A DNA stretch of 64,000 nucleotides from Macrosoma leucophasiata (taxonomy: Eukaryota > Arthropoda > Insecta > Lepidoptera > Hedylidae): assembly GCA_036365455.1 (NCBI GenBank), contig JAWQUS010000026.1, positions 11,240,001 to 11,304,000 of the forward strand. Reading direction: 5' to 3'. Position numbers and translations under genes: made by a program. Positions 10,499-20,917 of this stretch are shown here, piece after piece (within the stretch, counting starts at the first letter, position 1; every line of letters starts with the position of its first letter). The notes below the pieces were generated by a model that made no database searches, had not been told where the DNA came from, and saw only the letters and a list, made by a program, of their open reading frames with translations.

Positions 10499-10842
10499 GG
10501 GCGGGACGTCGAAGTGTTCATTCTATATGCTACCTATCTGCAGTCCATCAGGGGTGCGACCGCCTATCGACATTGCTAATGTCTTTGTCATTGCTGTCAA
10601 ATTTTCATGTCGATTTGTAGCTCCTTTAAAAGCTGTCATAATCTGATTGTTTTTCTTGCTTTCGTAGGTAAGAAACAAGCGATAGTGATAGATTATTTCG
10701 ATTATTGTTATTTACTTGTAGATATAGTAAAAATGGACATGAAAATTTGACAGCAATTACAACGACAATAGCAATGTCGGTAGGCGGCGATGCATCCCTG
10801 AACTGCATTCGCTATGACTACTTTGTCCCGTCCGAAGTAATT
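10499..10842. mobile_element. Foldback element with long inverted arms
   Basis: Left arm about 10499-10618 and right arm about 10728-10842 are inverted repeats with indels. The best block, attgctgtcaaattttcatg (near 10593), pairs with its exact complement near 10738, and 'gacattgctaatgtc' pairs with 'gacaatagcaatgtc'. Two overlapping frames cross it on opposite strands and are by-products of the palindrome. Confidence 0.65.
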
Positions 10843-11023
10843 CTAAGAAACGCTGAAATGCTTTGTATAATCGTAGGTTCTGCTAATTGCGGAAGACTTT
10901 TGTTATTCCTTATTCTCAGCGAGGTTTTAAATGAACGAGGAAGTGGGAGATAAGAAAACAAAAAGCCTTTTGTTTGTTGGTATACTGAATTAACGTCATT
11001 CGTATTATAGTGTTATATTAAAC

Positions 11024-11206
11024 TAGCTGTTGCCCGCGGCTTCGCCAGCGTGGATGTCGTAATGAATACCTAAGTAGCCTATGTTCTTTCTCAAAATCAG
11101 CTCTATCTCTGTATCAAATTTCATTAAAATCGGTTCAGTCGTTTGGACGTGAAAAGGTAACAGACTGACTGACAGAGTTACACTTTCGCATTTATAGTAG
11201 GGATAA
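11024..11206 (+). repeat. RepA dispersed repeat (retroelement 3' tail type)
   Basis: Begins 'ctagctgttgcccgcggctt' and runs through 'tatctctgtatcaaatttca', 'aaaatcggttcagtcg' and 'ttcgcatttatagtaggga'. The same order occurs inverted at 19392-19590 and, interrupted, at 47534-49735. This is a very common insect repeat type that I attribute to RTE-like LINE tails by memory. Confidence 0.75.
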
Positions 11207-11310
11207 CACGTGCGAATGAATTTAAAAATATTAAAAGCAAAAACGGAAAGTAAGAACCGGACACGTCCCAGCCGGTCTTATAATTTTGCAAATAGTTAAA
11301 AAACGATAGA

Positions 11311-11393
11311 GTAACCATTAAGCGATAAGTAGATTAGGTAAAGCGGTGGTGTCTACGCTGGCGAGCTCCGTCACTAGAATTCTACCACCAGTA
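11311..11393 (-). mobile_element. SINE1 fragment (5' part)
   Basis: 'taggtaaagcggtggtgtct' to 'ctaccaccagtaa' corresponds to the SINE1 5' end on the minus strand. Confidence 0.75.
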
Positions 11394-11460
11394 AATAAAT
11401 CTGGTATTTAAAATATTAAATATTACACACACATTGCATTTCCCTGTAATATATATATAT

Positions 11461-11743
11461 ATTTTTTTATGTTTTGGAAGTGGCAAACAGGCATGCAGTT
11501 CACATTGATTTTAAGTGATGACTGCAGCCTATAGACACCCACACAAAGACAAAGGTCAAAATTAAGATGTGTTACCTGTCCTTAGGTCTAAGGTGTTATG
11601 CCTCTGTGCTGGAAATTACAGGGCCGTACATTACCACCTGACCGGAACACGATAGTGCTAAATACTACCATTTATCGGCAAGTATATTAGGTAATGCGGT
11701 GGTGCCAACGCCCGCGAGCTCCGTCACTGAAGCTCTACCACCA
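11461..11743 (-). mobile_element. SINE1 copy, near full length
   Basis: Poly-A complement at 11461, then 'catgcagttcacattgat', ending 'gctctaccaccatt'. Two SINE1 remnants on the same strand (this and 11311-11393) lie 70 bases apart. Confidence 0.9.
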
Positions 11744-12085
11744 TTAAAATATGCAATAACATCCACGAATAAGTAAGGACTACATAATAAATCTTTTAAT
11801 TGTACACGATACAGTAAAAATATAGGTACATACCTCTGCCTACCCATTCGAGGAATACAGGCGTAAAGTAGCGTTAAGCTTGCAAGGCATATCGCTTAAA
11901 AGTACACTCAGTTTCACATATTTTGAACAAGTTGAAGCGAAACATGTGTGTTTTATTGCAACAATAAATCGTATGCATAAAATAACGATAAAAAGTATTG
12001 AGATGAAAAAAAAATTACGGCGATACATGCCAGCTTTGGCAACATGCAATATTTTGCCTATATATTTTTTTTAAATACGATTACA

Positions 12086-12530
12086 CTCAGCCCCATTCCA
12101 AGTATAAATCTGTGTCGTGGGTGCCGTTGTATACATACAACACATACACAAACACACAGACCCTGACTGACAAATCATCATCCCTCCCTCAGCACGTGAA
12201 GCGTAACAGAGGGGGTTTGGTTCGGGGGTCGAGGATTTCCTCATTCCCCGGGCCTATCTGCCACCAAAGCATCGAGGGCGAGGTCGTTAACGGGATGCTG
12301 GCACGCAGGAAAAAACTAACTGAGCCACATAATTTTTTTTTCTTTCTCTCCTTTTTCCTTTTTGTATGAGCTTTTTAACTCTTTTTGTTTTTTATTTATT
12401 TTTGTTAGTTGTATTTATTTTTTTTGGAAACATATCTGTAGGCCATACAAATATTCGTCCCTGCATGGGGATTGAACCCGTGAGCCTCGGTTCAAACGGT
12501 CGTCACACACCGTTGGCCACATCTACAAAA
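12086..12530 (-). mobile_element. SINE4 copy split by about 250 bp of other DNA
   Basis: 12086-12170 matches the SINE4 body ('gtcgtgggtgccgttgtata'). 12426-12530 matches the middle and tRNA head ('tctgtaggccatacaaatat', 'gattgaacccgtgagcctcg'). Between lies GC-richer sequence of unknown origin followed by a T/C-rich run (12330-12420). Confidence 0.65.
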
Positions 12531-13029
12531 TTCGTTAAAAGTTTTAAAGAAATTTGAGTGGTGGTTGTAGTTTCATAGTTAACCCTTAAAATGGAATTAT
12601 AAATTTAATATGCATGTTTGTAAAGGGCATTGCATACATACATAATTTTCATTTCCAGTGTTCCACTCGAAGGCGTTTGCCTCGCGAGGCTATAGATCAG
12701 TACGGATATTGATCGCTGACCTTTACAGGAGTAAATTGGGTTCTCTTTGGTGGTATGAAGTAAGACGCGAGGGAGGAGGAGTCATAGATACAATGATTGG
12801 CCCATCGCGGTACGCGTCATAACCGTCAGACGTGATTCGTTCTTCGTTCTCGCTATTCGTACCTCTTGAGCAATTTTTGAGCATTATATTTTGACACTAA
12901 ATTGAGCACTTCTTTATTCAACTTGGAGAAACATAGAATTAATCAAATATCTACAATCAAGAGTAATAAAATATCTACTTCATCTTCCTAGCATAAAAGA
13001 CAATCAGTTTTCTTTCAAATTAAAGAAGT
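12531..13029. other. Stretch without recognised features
   Basis: Includes a moderately GC-rich block (12660-12860) without a sustained reading frame or repeat match in this window. Confidence 0.5.
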
Positions 13030-13565
13030 TTTGTTTTGTTTTTTATATTATTTTGCATTAACACATGCTTGTAAAATATATGTTTTTTTTTAAAGAAAAA
13101 TGGAAATAAAAATTTGCCTTCAGGCGAGACTCGAACTCGCGGCCACTGGGAATCTAGTCCAGCCGCTCTTCCAACTGAGCTACCGAAGTCTTGCCCGATT
13201 TGTCAAATCTTTCTTTCACATTTGAAATATATTTTATTTTTCTTTAAAAATAAAATATATTTCACAAGCATGTGTTAATGCGAAATAATATAAAAACAAT
13301 TATTAAGGGTAAAAGCGACTTCTTTACGATATTCAATAAACTGAAAAGTCTATTATATCGGTTGCCTTACTAGCACAGTTGGTAATAGATGGCACTGCTG
13401 CTACCATAAAGCAATGCAATAGATATGAAGGAAAGATTTGACAAATCGGACAGGGCTTCAGTAGCTCAATTGGAAGAGCGGCTGGACTAGATTCCCAGTA
13501 GGTCGCGAGTTCGAGTCTCGCCTGAAGTCAAATTTTTCTTTCCATTTTTCTTTAAAAATAAAATA
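13030..13565. mobile_element. tRNA-like-bearing repeat, inverted/tandem compound
   Basis: An inverted unit with tRNA-like sequence on minus (13116-13190) is followed by the tail of a sense unit (13225-13297) and a sense unit whose tRNA-like sequence is on + (13454-13529). The latter has a 7-bp acceptor ggcttca/tgaagtc, the D arm agctcaattggaagagc and a T arm with gttcgagtctc, followed by the terminator aattttt. The tail-to-head junction acaattattaaggg (near 13294) equals the inverted junction at 42532-42545. The right end is cut by SINE1 at 13567. Two close tRNA-like copies on opposite strands could form a large cruciform. Confidence 0.75.
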
Positions 13566-13566
13566 T

Positions 13567-13813
13567 CAACATTGATGTTAAGTGATGCCTGCAGCTTATA
13601 GACACTCACACAAAGACCAGAGGTCAAAATGCAGATACGTTGCCACCCCTGAGACCTTAGTTGTTATGTCTCTGTGACAGTTATTACGGGGTTATACATT
13701 ACCACCTAACCATAACATAACCATTTGGTTCAACATTATCGTGTTCCGGCAGATAAATTAGATAATGTCTACGCCCTCAAGCTCTTTTACTGGAACTCTA
13801 CCACAAGTAAACT
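13567..13813 (-). mobile_element. SINE1 copy, diverged, lacking tail
   Basis: 'acattgatgttaagtgatgc' to 'ctctaccacaagtaa'. It directly abuts the truncated TLE. Confidence 0.8.
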
Positions 13814-13902
13814 ATAGCCACTTTTTTTATTTATTCCGTGCAGTGGCAGCGCGAAACTAAAACTTAACATGAGCAAGATTTTGCGACGCCTTCTAATATA
13901 AG

Positions 13903-14194
13903 TTTTTTTTTTTTAATGTAATGGAAGTGGCAAACAAGCATGCAGTTCACATTGATGTTAAGTGATGACTGCAGCCTATAGACACCCACACAAAGACTTA
14001 GGTCAAAATGCAGATGCGTTACCACTCCTGAGGCCTAAGGTGTTTTGCCTCTGTGCCGGAAATTACAGGGCCGTACATTACCACCTGACCGGAACACGGT
14101 AGTGCTGAACACTACCATTTAGCGGCAAGTATATTAGGTAATGCGGTGGTGCCTACGCCTGCGAGCTCCGTCACTGGAGCTCTACCACCAGTAA
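13903..14194 (-). mobile_element. SINE1 copy, full length
   Basis: T-run, 'aatgtaatggaagtggcaaa', through 'gagctctaccaccagta'. One of the best-preserved copies and useful as a family reference. Confidence 0.92.
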
Positions 14195-14397
14195 GTTGGC
14201 CAACTCTCTAAAAACTGACTTCTGTTTGATAATTATTTGATCATGTATTTGTTCAAATGCCCACGGTCTCGTGGTGCATAGAGCATGCAACATGAGGCCG
14301 TGGGCAATGGTACACAACACCACCAACGCCTTGCGCCGCCTCTGATTCCATAAGATGGATGGACATGGTAAAATTATGCGAGAGCAGTGACGGAACT

Positions 14398-14553
14398 TGC
14401 GGGTGTGGTTACCACGGCATTACATAATTTACCTGCCGCTAAATGGTAGTCTTCAGCACTATTGTATTCCGGTCAGATGATAATGTACGGCCCTGTAAAT
14501 TTTAGGGACAGAACCATAACACCTTAGGCCTCAGTGGCAACGCATCTACATTA
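14398..14553 (+). mobile_element. SINE1 fragment
   Basis: 'tgccgctaaatggtag' to 'ggcctcagtggcaacgcatc'; both ends missing. Confidence 0.8.
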
Positions 14554-14689
14554 ATATTCATATGAGTATTATTTTAGGGTATGGAGCCCCAAAATCACTG
14601 GACGAAACTGCATTTGGCGCAGGTTCAATAGAACTTCAATAGGAACCTCGACAAAATTATGTGGTGAAAAATTAGGACTCGTATTCTGT

Positions 14690-14821
14690 TCTAAACTTTG
14701 GCTTACATTTTGTGATTTCATGATCAAACAGACTTGTTTGCGAAGTAGGTCAAACGCCAACAACCCATATTCGTATGAAGGGAATTTAAACTGCTGCATT
14801 GAAGCCAATAGTACTTTGTGG
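14690..14821. repeat. Local repeat L, copy 1
   Basis: Shares 'tttgcgaagtaggtcaaacg', a 'cccat' block and 'ggaatttaaact' with 16735-16885, and more weakly with 15655-15790. Three copies occur within 2.2 kb and none elsewhere in the window. Noncoding. Confidence 0.6.
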
Positions 14822-15480
14822 ATTTTACTGGTAGTAGAGGTCCAGTGTAGGAGCTCTAGAGCGTAGGTACCACCACATTACCTTATCTATCTGCCGCCAA
14901 ATGTTAGTGTTCAGCACTATCGTGTTCCAGGAATAATAATAGCAACCCATTATACGTCCCACAGCTGGGCACGAGTCTCTCCCCCTTTTGGGAGGGGGGG
15001 GGGGCTGGAGTTTACTCCACCACGCTGATCCAATGCGGATTGGTGGAGGTGGGTGGTTAGTGGCCAACCCGATGTCGGATGTTTTCAAACCTACGGCAAT
15101 GTTTTCAAATAAAATAATAAGGCCTCCGAAAAGGTTTATTGACTGCTATCTATCGATAGCAACCGGGACCGCCAACTTCACGTGCCCTCCGAAGCACGGA
15201 AACGCGCATTTAATTTGCCACTAGCGGTCACCCATCACACTACCCGACTCCCCCGTAGTGCTTAACCGAGTAGATCGCCTATGATCTACACCAGTCCCCA
15301 GCCCATGCGCCCTTCAATATGATAATGTAATATCACAGAGACATAACAACTAAGGTCTCAGGGGTGGCAACGCAACTACACTTTGACCTCTGCTTTTTGT
15401 GTAGATGTCTATGGGCTGCAGTCATCACTTAACAACAATGTGAACTGAATGCTTGTTTGCCTTATTCATTACATGAAAAA
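14822..15480 (+). mobile_element. SINE1 copy interrupted by SINE2
   Basis: The 5' part is at 14822-14929 ('ttactggtagtagagg' to 'actatcgtgttcc') and the 3' part at 15313-15480 ('gataatgtaatatcacagag' to the A-rich tail). The two halves are contiguous in uninterrupted copies. Confidence 0.85.
14930..15312 (-). mobile_element. SINE2 copy nested in SINE1
   Basis: Inverted SINE2 from 'aataataatagcaacccatt' to 'ccatgcgcccttc'. It has a G-run (14995-15003) and an extra 30-odd bases near 15095 where the internal segment is partly repeated ('gttttcaaa' twice). The + frame across it is not a gene. Confidence 0.9.
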
Positions 15481-15654
15481 TAACAGAGGTTATTTACCTA
15501 CCCCATAAGAGTCTTGGTACAAATACACACAAGCAGATTCTTTAGAACGTTATAAGCATGAGTTCATAAACCGAAGCGTAGAAGCGATTAATGTACAGAT
15601 GTTCGCATTTGCCGCAACTTCAAGTCTGTAAAAAGTTGTTAGTTTGAAGTAGTG

Positions 15655-15790
15655 CCTTCATACGCCAAACAAAATTTGTTTGCGAAATAGATTAGTCGTT
15701 AATAAAGCGTATGAAATGTTTAAACTACCGCCGCTGTTTTAAACTTACTATACTTTATGGATTTATGATCTACATACAGGTTTTTGTTGA
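15655..15790. repeat. Local repeat L, copy 2 (most diverged)
   Basis: 'tttgtttgcgaaatagatta' and 'atgtttaaact' align with copies 1 and 3, and 'actttatggattt' with the end of copy 1. Confidence 0.45.
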
Positions 15791-15816
15791 AGTTTTTAAC
15801 AACTACTTTTATGTTT

Positions 15817-16051
15817 TTACTGGCGGTAGAACATCAGGCGTAGGCACCACCGCATTCCCTAATACACCTGCTGCTAAATGGTAGTGTTCCGGTCCGGCCG
15901 GTCATGTACAGCCCTGTAATTTTCGGCATATAGGCACCGTAGGGCTCAGGAGTGGTAACACATCTGCATTTTGACCTTGTTGATCTTTGTGTGGGTAATA
16001 GCTAAGTATAAGCTGCAGTCATCACTTAACAACAATGTGAACTGCATGTTC
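15817..16051 (+). mobile_element. SINE1 copy, diverged
   Basis: 'tttactggcggtagaacatc' through 'gctgcagtcatcacttaaca' to 'gaactgcatg'; tail missing. Confidence 0.85.
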
Positions 16052-16117
16052 GTAACCGTTAATAGTAACCGTTTCTTGCAACATTGTCAGTTATTTGTGC
16101 TTCGTTATAAAAAATCT

Positions 16118-16416
16118 AACGTGACTTTACGACAGTAGTCTCCGAAGGGGTAGGCAGATATAAAAGGATGCATTCAAGCATACATGCAAACGTCCACGAT
16201 TCGCCGCTTACGTTTTGGCCCATGTAACAAGTGGCTAGCCTGTTGAGATCTCCGGGTACATTACCAAACTCCGAGGTACTGGGAAACTGATAGGTACTCC
16301 TGAAAATGCAAAAAAGACCAATAGAACCAGAGATAATGCATTTTACATCGTCCCGGGAACCGAACCCAGGAAGCTTAGCGTAGTAGTGGCCTACTACCAC
16401 TTGGCTACTGATGCAG
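16118..16416 (-). mobile_element. SINE3, tRNA-derived, diverged copy
   Basis: On minus, the tRNA-like head occupies 16345-16416 (A box in 'tagccaagtggtag', B box 'ggttcggttccc'). The body contains 'gtaacaagtggctagcctgt' on + and ends near 'cgtgactttacgac'. The 129-codon minus frame here is simply the SINE. Confidence 0.85.
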
Positions 16417-16734
16417 TTTGGAAGTTTTATTGCTTCCTCCTTTCGTATTCCATTCATACCTAATATTTCGAAGGGTGTTTTATGATAGTTAATTTGATGA
16501 CACATTACGGGTGACTTGTTTGAAAAACTAAGTATTTTTGTAGATTTTTTTACCTCTTTTCAATTTGCGTCCTCTTGAAGGACTAGCCTACTCGCTCTAC
16601 CACTAAACTTAGTGATACCAACGTCCGAAAAAGCTACAGAAGTACGGGACTCCAGTAGCTTGCTAGCTAGCGCCGTATGCTTTATTACTGCAAACAGCGC
16701 AACCTCAATTCAGTAATGAGTTGATGTTTTAGTG

Positions 16735-16885
16735 CCAAGGGTATTCTGAATACGAAATGCATTATATTTTATGATTTCATAAGCCAAGCAAGTTTATTTG
16801 CAAAGTAGGTCAAACGCTAACGGCCCATAACACAGTCTTATGAAAGGAATTTAAACTAATGCATCCAAACTTCGTGAACTCGGAA
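16735..16885. repeat. Local repeat L, copy 3
   Basis: 'gcaaagtaggtcaaacgcta' and 'ggaatttaaact' as in copy 1, in the same orientation. Confidence 0.6.
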
Positions 16886-17500
16886 TTTGTTCAAATGCTA
16901 AACAAATACGGATTGTGCGTGGGACGTTATAATACTTTTTTTTTATCATATCCTTAATAACCGCCTCATTAATATGGTGGTAGTAGATCACTACTGTCAA
17001 TAGCTACAGATCCTTGGACTCTATACTCGGATCAGGAGCTATCAGAATTAAATGTGCATTATCCTTTATCTTCGATTCTATTTATTTAATTTTTAAATTT
17101 CTGGAATTTTTCCACTTCAAAGTACTACGAGTGTTCTATAGTACTCTTCAAATGGGAATTAAGTTATTATCCATTCATCTTCATTATTTCAGTCGAAAGA
17201 CGTTCACTTCTACGAAAGTCTGCCCCGAAAATTGCTACGAACGAACGCTCAACAGTGATTACCCGCGACCTTCACCAAGCCGTCGGTCCACCTCGTGGAG
17301 AGCCTGCCTACGCATAGTCTTCCGATACCTTTGAGAATTCTTTTCCATTAACGGCCTTCCATTAGAACGCTTAAAATTGGTTTGGTATTATTTGAGTTTT
17401 ATCCTTACAAAAATAATGTTTCGCGATATTTATCTGTAAGCTATAATTATCAAAAAATATTTCTTGGTGCTTAAATGCAAGCATCCGCGTATCATATTTT
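16886..17500. other. Stretch without recognised features
   Basis: A 106-codon + frame (17014-17334) crosses it. It shows no family similarity that I recognise, and its low-complexity, F/L/Y-rich start suggests chance. Confidence 0.45.
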
Positions 17501-17722
17501 TACTGGTGGTAGAGCTCCAGTGATGGAGCTCGTGGGCGTAGACACCATTACCAAATATACCTGCCGCCAAATGGTAGTTCGGCACTATCGTGTTCCGGTC
17601 AGGTGGTAATGTACGGCCCTGTAATTTCCGACACAGAGGCATAACACCTTAGGCCTCAGGAGTGGTAACGCATCTACATTTTGACCTTGGTCTTTGTGTG
17701 GGTGTCTTTAGGCAGCAGTCAT
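17501..17722 (+). mobile_element. SINE1 copy, tail truncated
   Basis: 'tttttactggtggtagagct' to 'gcagcagtcat'. Lacks the last 60 bases. Confidence 0.9.
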
Positions 17723-18137
17723 ATAAGTAAAGTAAAAAATAAGATACTCCGCCCAGTGGTTCTAACTGATCGATGTTTGTTTTTCCTTTATTTATAAAGA
17801 TAAGCTTAAACTTAAGGAAAATTCAGTAGAAGTACAAAGAAACTCCCTATTTAACTGCTATATAATTGTACCTATATCGAGAGCAATAGGGTGGCAATGC
17901 TGCGTGTTCGGAATTTCTATTTTATTCAAACAATTCTCCGTGAACAGTTAAGTCGGGTTACGGGTCTACTTAACGGAAATTCACTAGTAAGTATAGCTGT
18001 ATTATAGTGTTGGTACTTGAAAAATAAATACCAACGTTTATTTACCTTTACGTGTGTTGTACTTACCCCAACACAATGTACGTATTACGTACTCAACTTT
18101 ATTTTTAGGTAATACCACAGTATAAGTACATATAACT

Positions 18138-18455
18138 GCCTCGGTAGCCTAGTGGTAGCAGGCCACTACTACTACGCTGAGGTCCTGGGTTCGATTCCCG
18201 GGTAGGGGGTTATCAGAGATAATGGTGAAAAAGACTTTATCTCTGGTTCTATTGGGATTTTTCCATTTTCTGGAAATTTCCCAGTACCTCAAAGTTTGGT
18301 AATGTGCCCGGAGATGTCAACAGGCTCGCCACCTGTTACATGGGCCAAAACGTAACCGGCGAATCGTGGGTGTTTGCATGTATGCTTGAATGCATGCATT
18401 TACCTCTGCCTACCCCTTCGGGGATTACAGGCGTGAAGTTACGTTTTAAGTACAT
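18138..18455 (+). mobile_element. SINE3, tRNA-derived, best copy
   Basis: Head 'gcctcggtagcctagtgg' (A box TAGCCTAGTGG) and 'ggtcctgggttcgattcccg' (B box GGTTCGATTCC). The acceptor and T arm are intact. The body runs through 'cacctgttacatgggcc' to 'ggcgtgaagttacg'. Seven copies occur in this window. Confidence 0.92.
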
Positions 18456-18477
18456 ATAACATGTTCGTTTTCTTTAG

Positions 18478-18585
18478 ACTATGGTAATACGGAACACAAT
18501 CGTTTCGCGGCAAGTAGGTTAAGTGAATTGAGTGGTGCTTATGCTCTTAAGTTCCATCAATGAAACCGTACCACTGGCTAAAAAA
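18478..18585 (-). mobile_element. SINE1 fragment, strongly diverged
   Basis: 'cggaacacaatcg', 'cggcaagtaggttaagtg' and 'accactggct' are in SINE1 minus-strand order. Confidence 0.55.
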
Positions 18586-18689
18586 TGTCTTAGTGGCATG
18601 GTGCACGTAATTAAGAGTAATTTAAACGAAAAACAAAGCAACGAATTTTGTTATATCTTTACTTTGATTAACTTAGGTGCCGTTCTGAT

Positions 18690-19290
18690 CCACCCCGGAG
18701 GTTTCCGCTTTGTCGTGGTGGCGGGCTCAGTACCTGGTGGTTGTCCGGCGAAGCCAAGAGAAACCCAGAGAGGGAGCGGCGTTTGGCGTGGCTCAGCCTG
18801 CCACTCGCTGCTGTGGACGGGAGGCGGCTGGGAAAGAGTTGCATGGGTACATCGTTGGCCCTTCACCCTGTCGCCAGCGGCCTAGTGGTGGTGCCGCTGT
18901 TAGAAAGGGACATGGTGAGGCCGTAGAGGGGCGGTTGAGAGTCAGTTCAACCCTGACACTCCCGCTCCACCGGGGCCGAACTGTATACCCCTGGAACTCT
19001 CCACCCGGAGGTCATGGGACGCCTGGTGTTGTAAGTAGTCGGGGCAGGGACCTTCGGGCGTCGGAATAGGGCATGTCCATCGCCTGAATGGAGAGGCTAG
19101 CTGGCTGGCGTGCAGGCGTTCCGGCACGCTACTAGTGTTGGTCGGAGCCAAAAGGCTCCGAGGAGGGCTCGGCAACGAGCAGCCGCCGTTTGGGTCGCGG
19201 ATGTGTGCGATAGCGTTACCGTGACCCCGCCACAGATGGCGGACGAGTCGGAACACCCAGAGGTTTTCAGTAAGTAGACGGATGCCTTTC
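18690..19290 (+). mobile_element. GC-rich retroelement-associated segment (family G)
   Basis: A roughly 600-bp island of high GC in AT-rich surroundings. Its last 240 bp ('cgctactagtgttggtcgga', 'accccgccacagatggcgga', 'cgagtcggaacac') recur at 28377-28665 and, inverted, at 54440-54660. Several overlapping frames exist on both strands, none with a recognisable domain. I interpret it as untranslated or ORF1-region DNA of a non-LTR element; this is inference. Confidence 0.6.
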
Positions 19291-19311
19291 CCGGAATCCC
19301 ACATAACCCAC

Positions 19312-19368
19312 CAAATAAGCATTCAGAACTCTTGAGGAGAGGCCTCAAGAGTTCTGAATGCTTATTTG
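19312..19368. repeat. 26-bp perfect hairpin
   Basis: Left arm caaataagcattcagaactc and on to 19337, 5-base loop agagg, exact reverse complement 19343-19368. It lies between family G and RepA. Confidence 0.85.
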
Positions 19369-19391
19369 CCACCATTATAATACACAAAAAC

Positions 19392-19590
19392 AGTATTATC
19401 CCTACTAATATTATAAATGCGAAAGTAACTCTGTATGTCTGTCTGTCTGTTACCTTTTCACGTCCAAACGACTGAACCCATTTTAATGAAATTTGGTACA
19501 GAGATAGAGCTGACTTTGAGAAAGAACATAGCCTACTTAGTAATTTATAAATCGACATCCACGCGGGCGAAGCCGCGGGCAACATCTAGT
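19392..19590 (-). repeat. RepA copy
   Basis: Reverse complement of 11024-11206, including 'cgcgggcgaagccgcgggca' at the end. The long minus frame that crosses it and the preceding hairpin is not a gene. Confidence 0.8.
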
Positions 19591-19633
19591 ATTTTATAAA
19601 AATAATTCAGTGTAAATTTTCTTTAGCTGTCTC

Positions 19634-20002
19634 GCTCACTGAACACGAAAATAAGTGTATTTACACAGCAACGTGCGCATTATTCGCGTCAGTAACTACG
19701 AGTACAATCGGAAAGCACGTTCCTCATTGAGCTGCTTTCATGCTTGACCGCACATTGATCTAAAGTGCTTTTCGGCACAATACGACAATGGTATCACATT
19801 GTCGGCCTTCAATCTGCCACCTGCATAATGGCGTGCCATAATAGGACATAGCTAAATTCTTAACGTGCCGATTCTCGCACGACTGCCAAGCGGCTGTACG
19901 ATCGAATGATTTAATCGCGCCTTTATACAGGTTGATACGATACGGTTTTACGTATCAGAAATTGGATATTCAGACGTAATGGTGAATTTATTTTGTGAAT
20001 AT
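19634..20002. repeat. Unknown direct duplication D, copy 1
   Basis: About 365 bp aligned end to end with 20278-20643 at roughly 85-90% by eye: 'acagcaacgtgcgcat', 'gcgtcagtaactacgagtac', 'ggaaagcacgttcctcattg', 'atcgcgcctttatacaggtt'. Not seen elsewhere. No open frame is shared in sense between the copies. Origin unknown. Confidence 0.8.
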
Positions 20003-20277
20003 ATCGTTCAGAAATGGTTTAACCCGTTTTATTTACATAAGATTGCAATGTAAGTAAAAATATACCTACATATTATATTTGCTCTTAAATCGTGTTCTTT
20101 TATGTTCATTCTAATTAGCAAATTTACTCAACTCAATTGGGATACAATCACGAAAAGCTATAAAATGCAAATTTGTTAGCTGCGTATTTAATTAGAACCT
20201 GAGTTCGTATTACATTATATTATGATATAGGAAGCCCCGTTATAAAAATAAATTAAATAAAAAAAAATACCTTGCAA

Positions 20278-20643
20278 ACTCACTTTAGATGAAAATAAAG
20301 TTATTTACACAGCAACGTGCGCATTTCTCGCGTCAGTAACTACGAGTACAAACGGAAAGCACGTTCCTCATTGAGCTGCTTTCATGCTTCACTGCAGATT
20401 AATCCAAAGTGCTTTTGGAATTATACGACAATGGCATCGCATTGTTGGCTTTAAATCTGCCACCTGCACAATGGCGTGCCGATAATAGGGCATAGTTAAA
20501 TTCTTAACGTGCCGATTCTCGCGACAAGCGGCTGTGCGATCGAATGATTTTATCGCGCCTTTATACAGGTTGATTCGATACGGACTCACGTATCGGAAAT
20601 TGGATATTCAGTCGTAGCTATAGGTTTCTTTCGTGAATATGTT
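20278..20643. repeat. Unknown direct duplication D, copy 2
   Basis: Second copy, same orientation, separated by a 275-bp AT-rich spacer. It differs mainly by substitutions plus a small deletion near 20520. Confidence 0.8.
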
Positions 20644-20830
20644 TGTATGATGGTATGGAATAGAAGTTGAAAGGCACATTTTTTCTAAAATGTTTATTTT
20701 GCTTCCAAAGATATACCTACCAGTGTATCTTTAGGTAATGTATCTTTATCCATATTTTACTTCATCTTATCCGCAAAACTCTATACTTCATCACATCACA
20801 AAACAGAGTTAAACACGTGCATCAAGCATA

Positions 20831-20917
20831 CTTTTTATTGGTGGTAGAGCTCCAGTGATGGAGCTCGGGCGTAGGCACCACCACATTACCTATTATTATT
20901 ATACTTGCCGCTAAAGT
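20831..20917 (+). mobile_element. SINE1 5' fragment
   Basis: 'tattggtggtagagctccag' to 'acttgccgctaaa'. It then stops abruptly where the RT fragment begins. Confidence 0.85.

Noticed and set aside
10318..10953. Two consecutive plus frames of 100 and 82 codons
   Set aside because: They cross the long inverted repeat at 10499-10842, which explains them.
13454..13529. A functional tRNA gene
   Set aside because: Acceptor, D and T arms are good, but the anticodon stem is imperfect and the sequence is embedded in a repeat found at least three times; I treat it as tRNA-like.
14270..14312. Inverted gcccacggtctc/gaggccgtgggc pair
   Set aside because: Only about 12 bases with a mismatch and no further structure; not enough to call an element.
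16116..16505. 129-codon minus frame
   Set aside because: It lies almost wholly in an inverted SINE3; similar frames occur in other SINE3 copies (25257-25607, 45432-45704, 56427-57008).
18532..19585. Several overlapping frames of 100-160 codons on both strands
   Set aside because: They fall in the GC-rich family G segment, the 26-bp hairpin and RepA. None has a domain and both strands are equally open, as expected in GC-rich DNA.
19634..20643. CRISPR-like or satellite array
   Set aside because: Only two long units with an unrelated spacer; neither an array nor a satellite.
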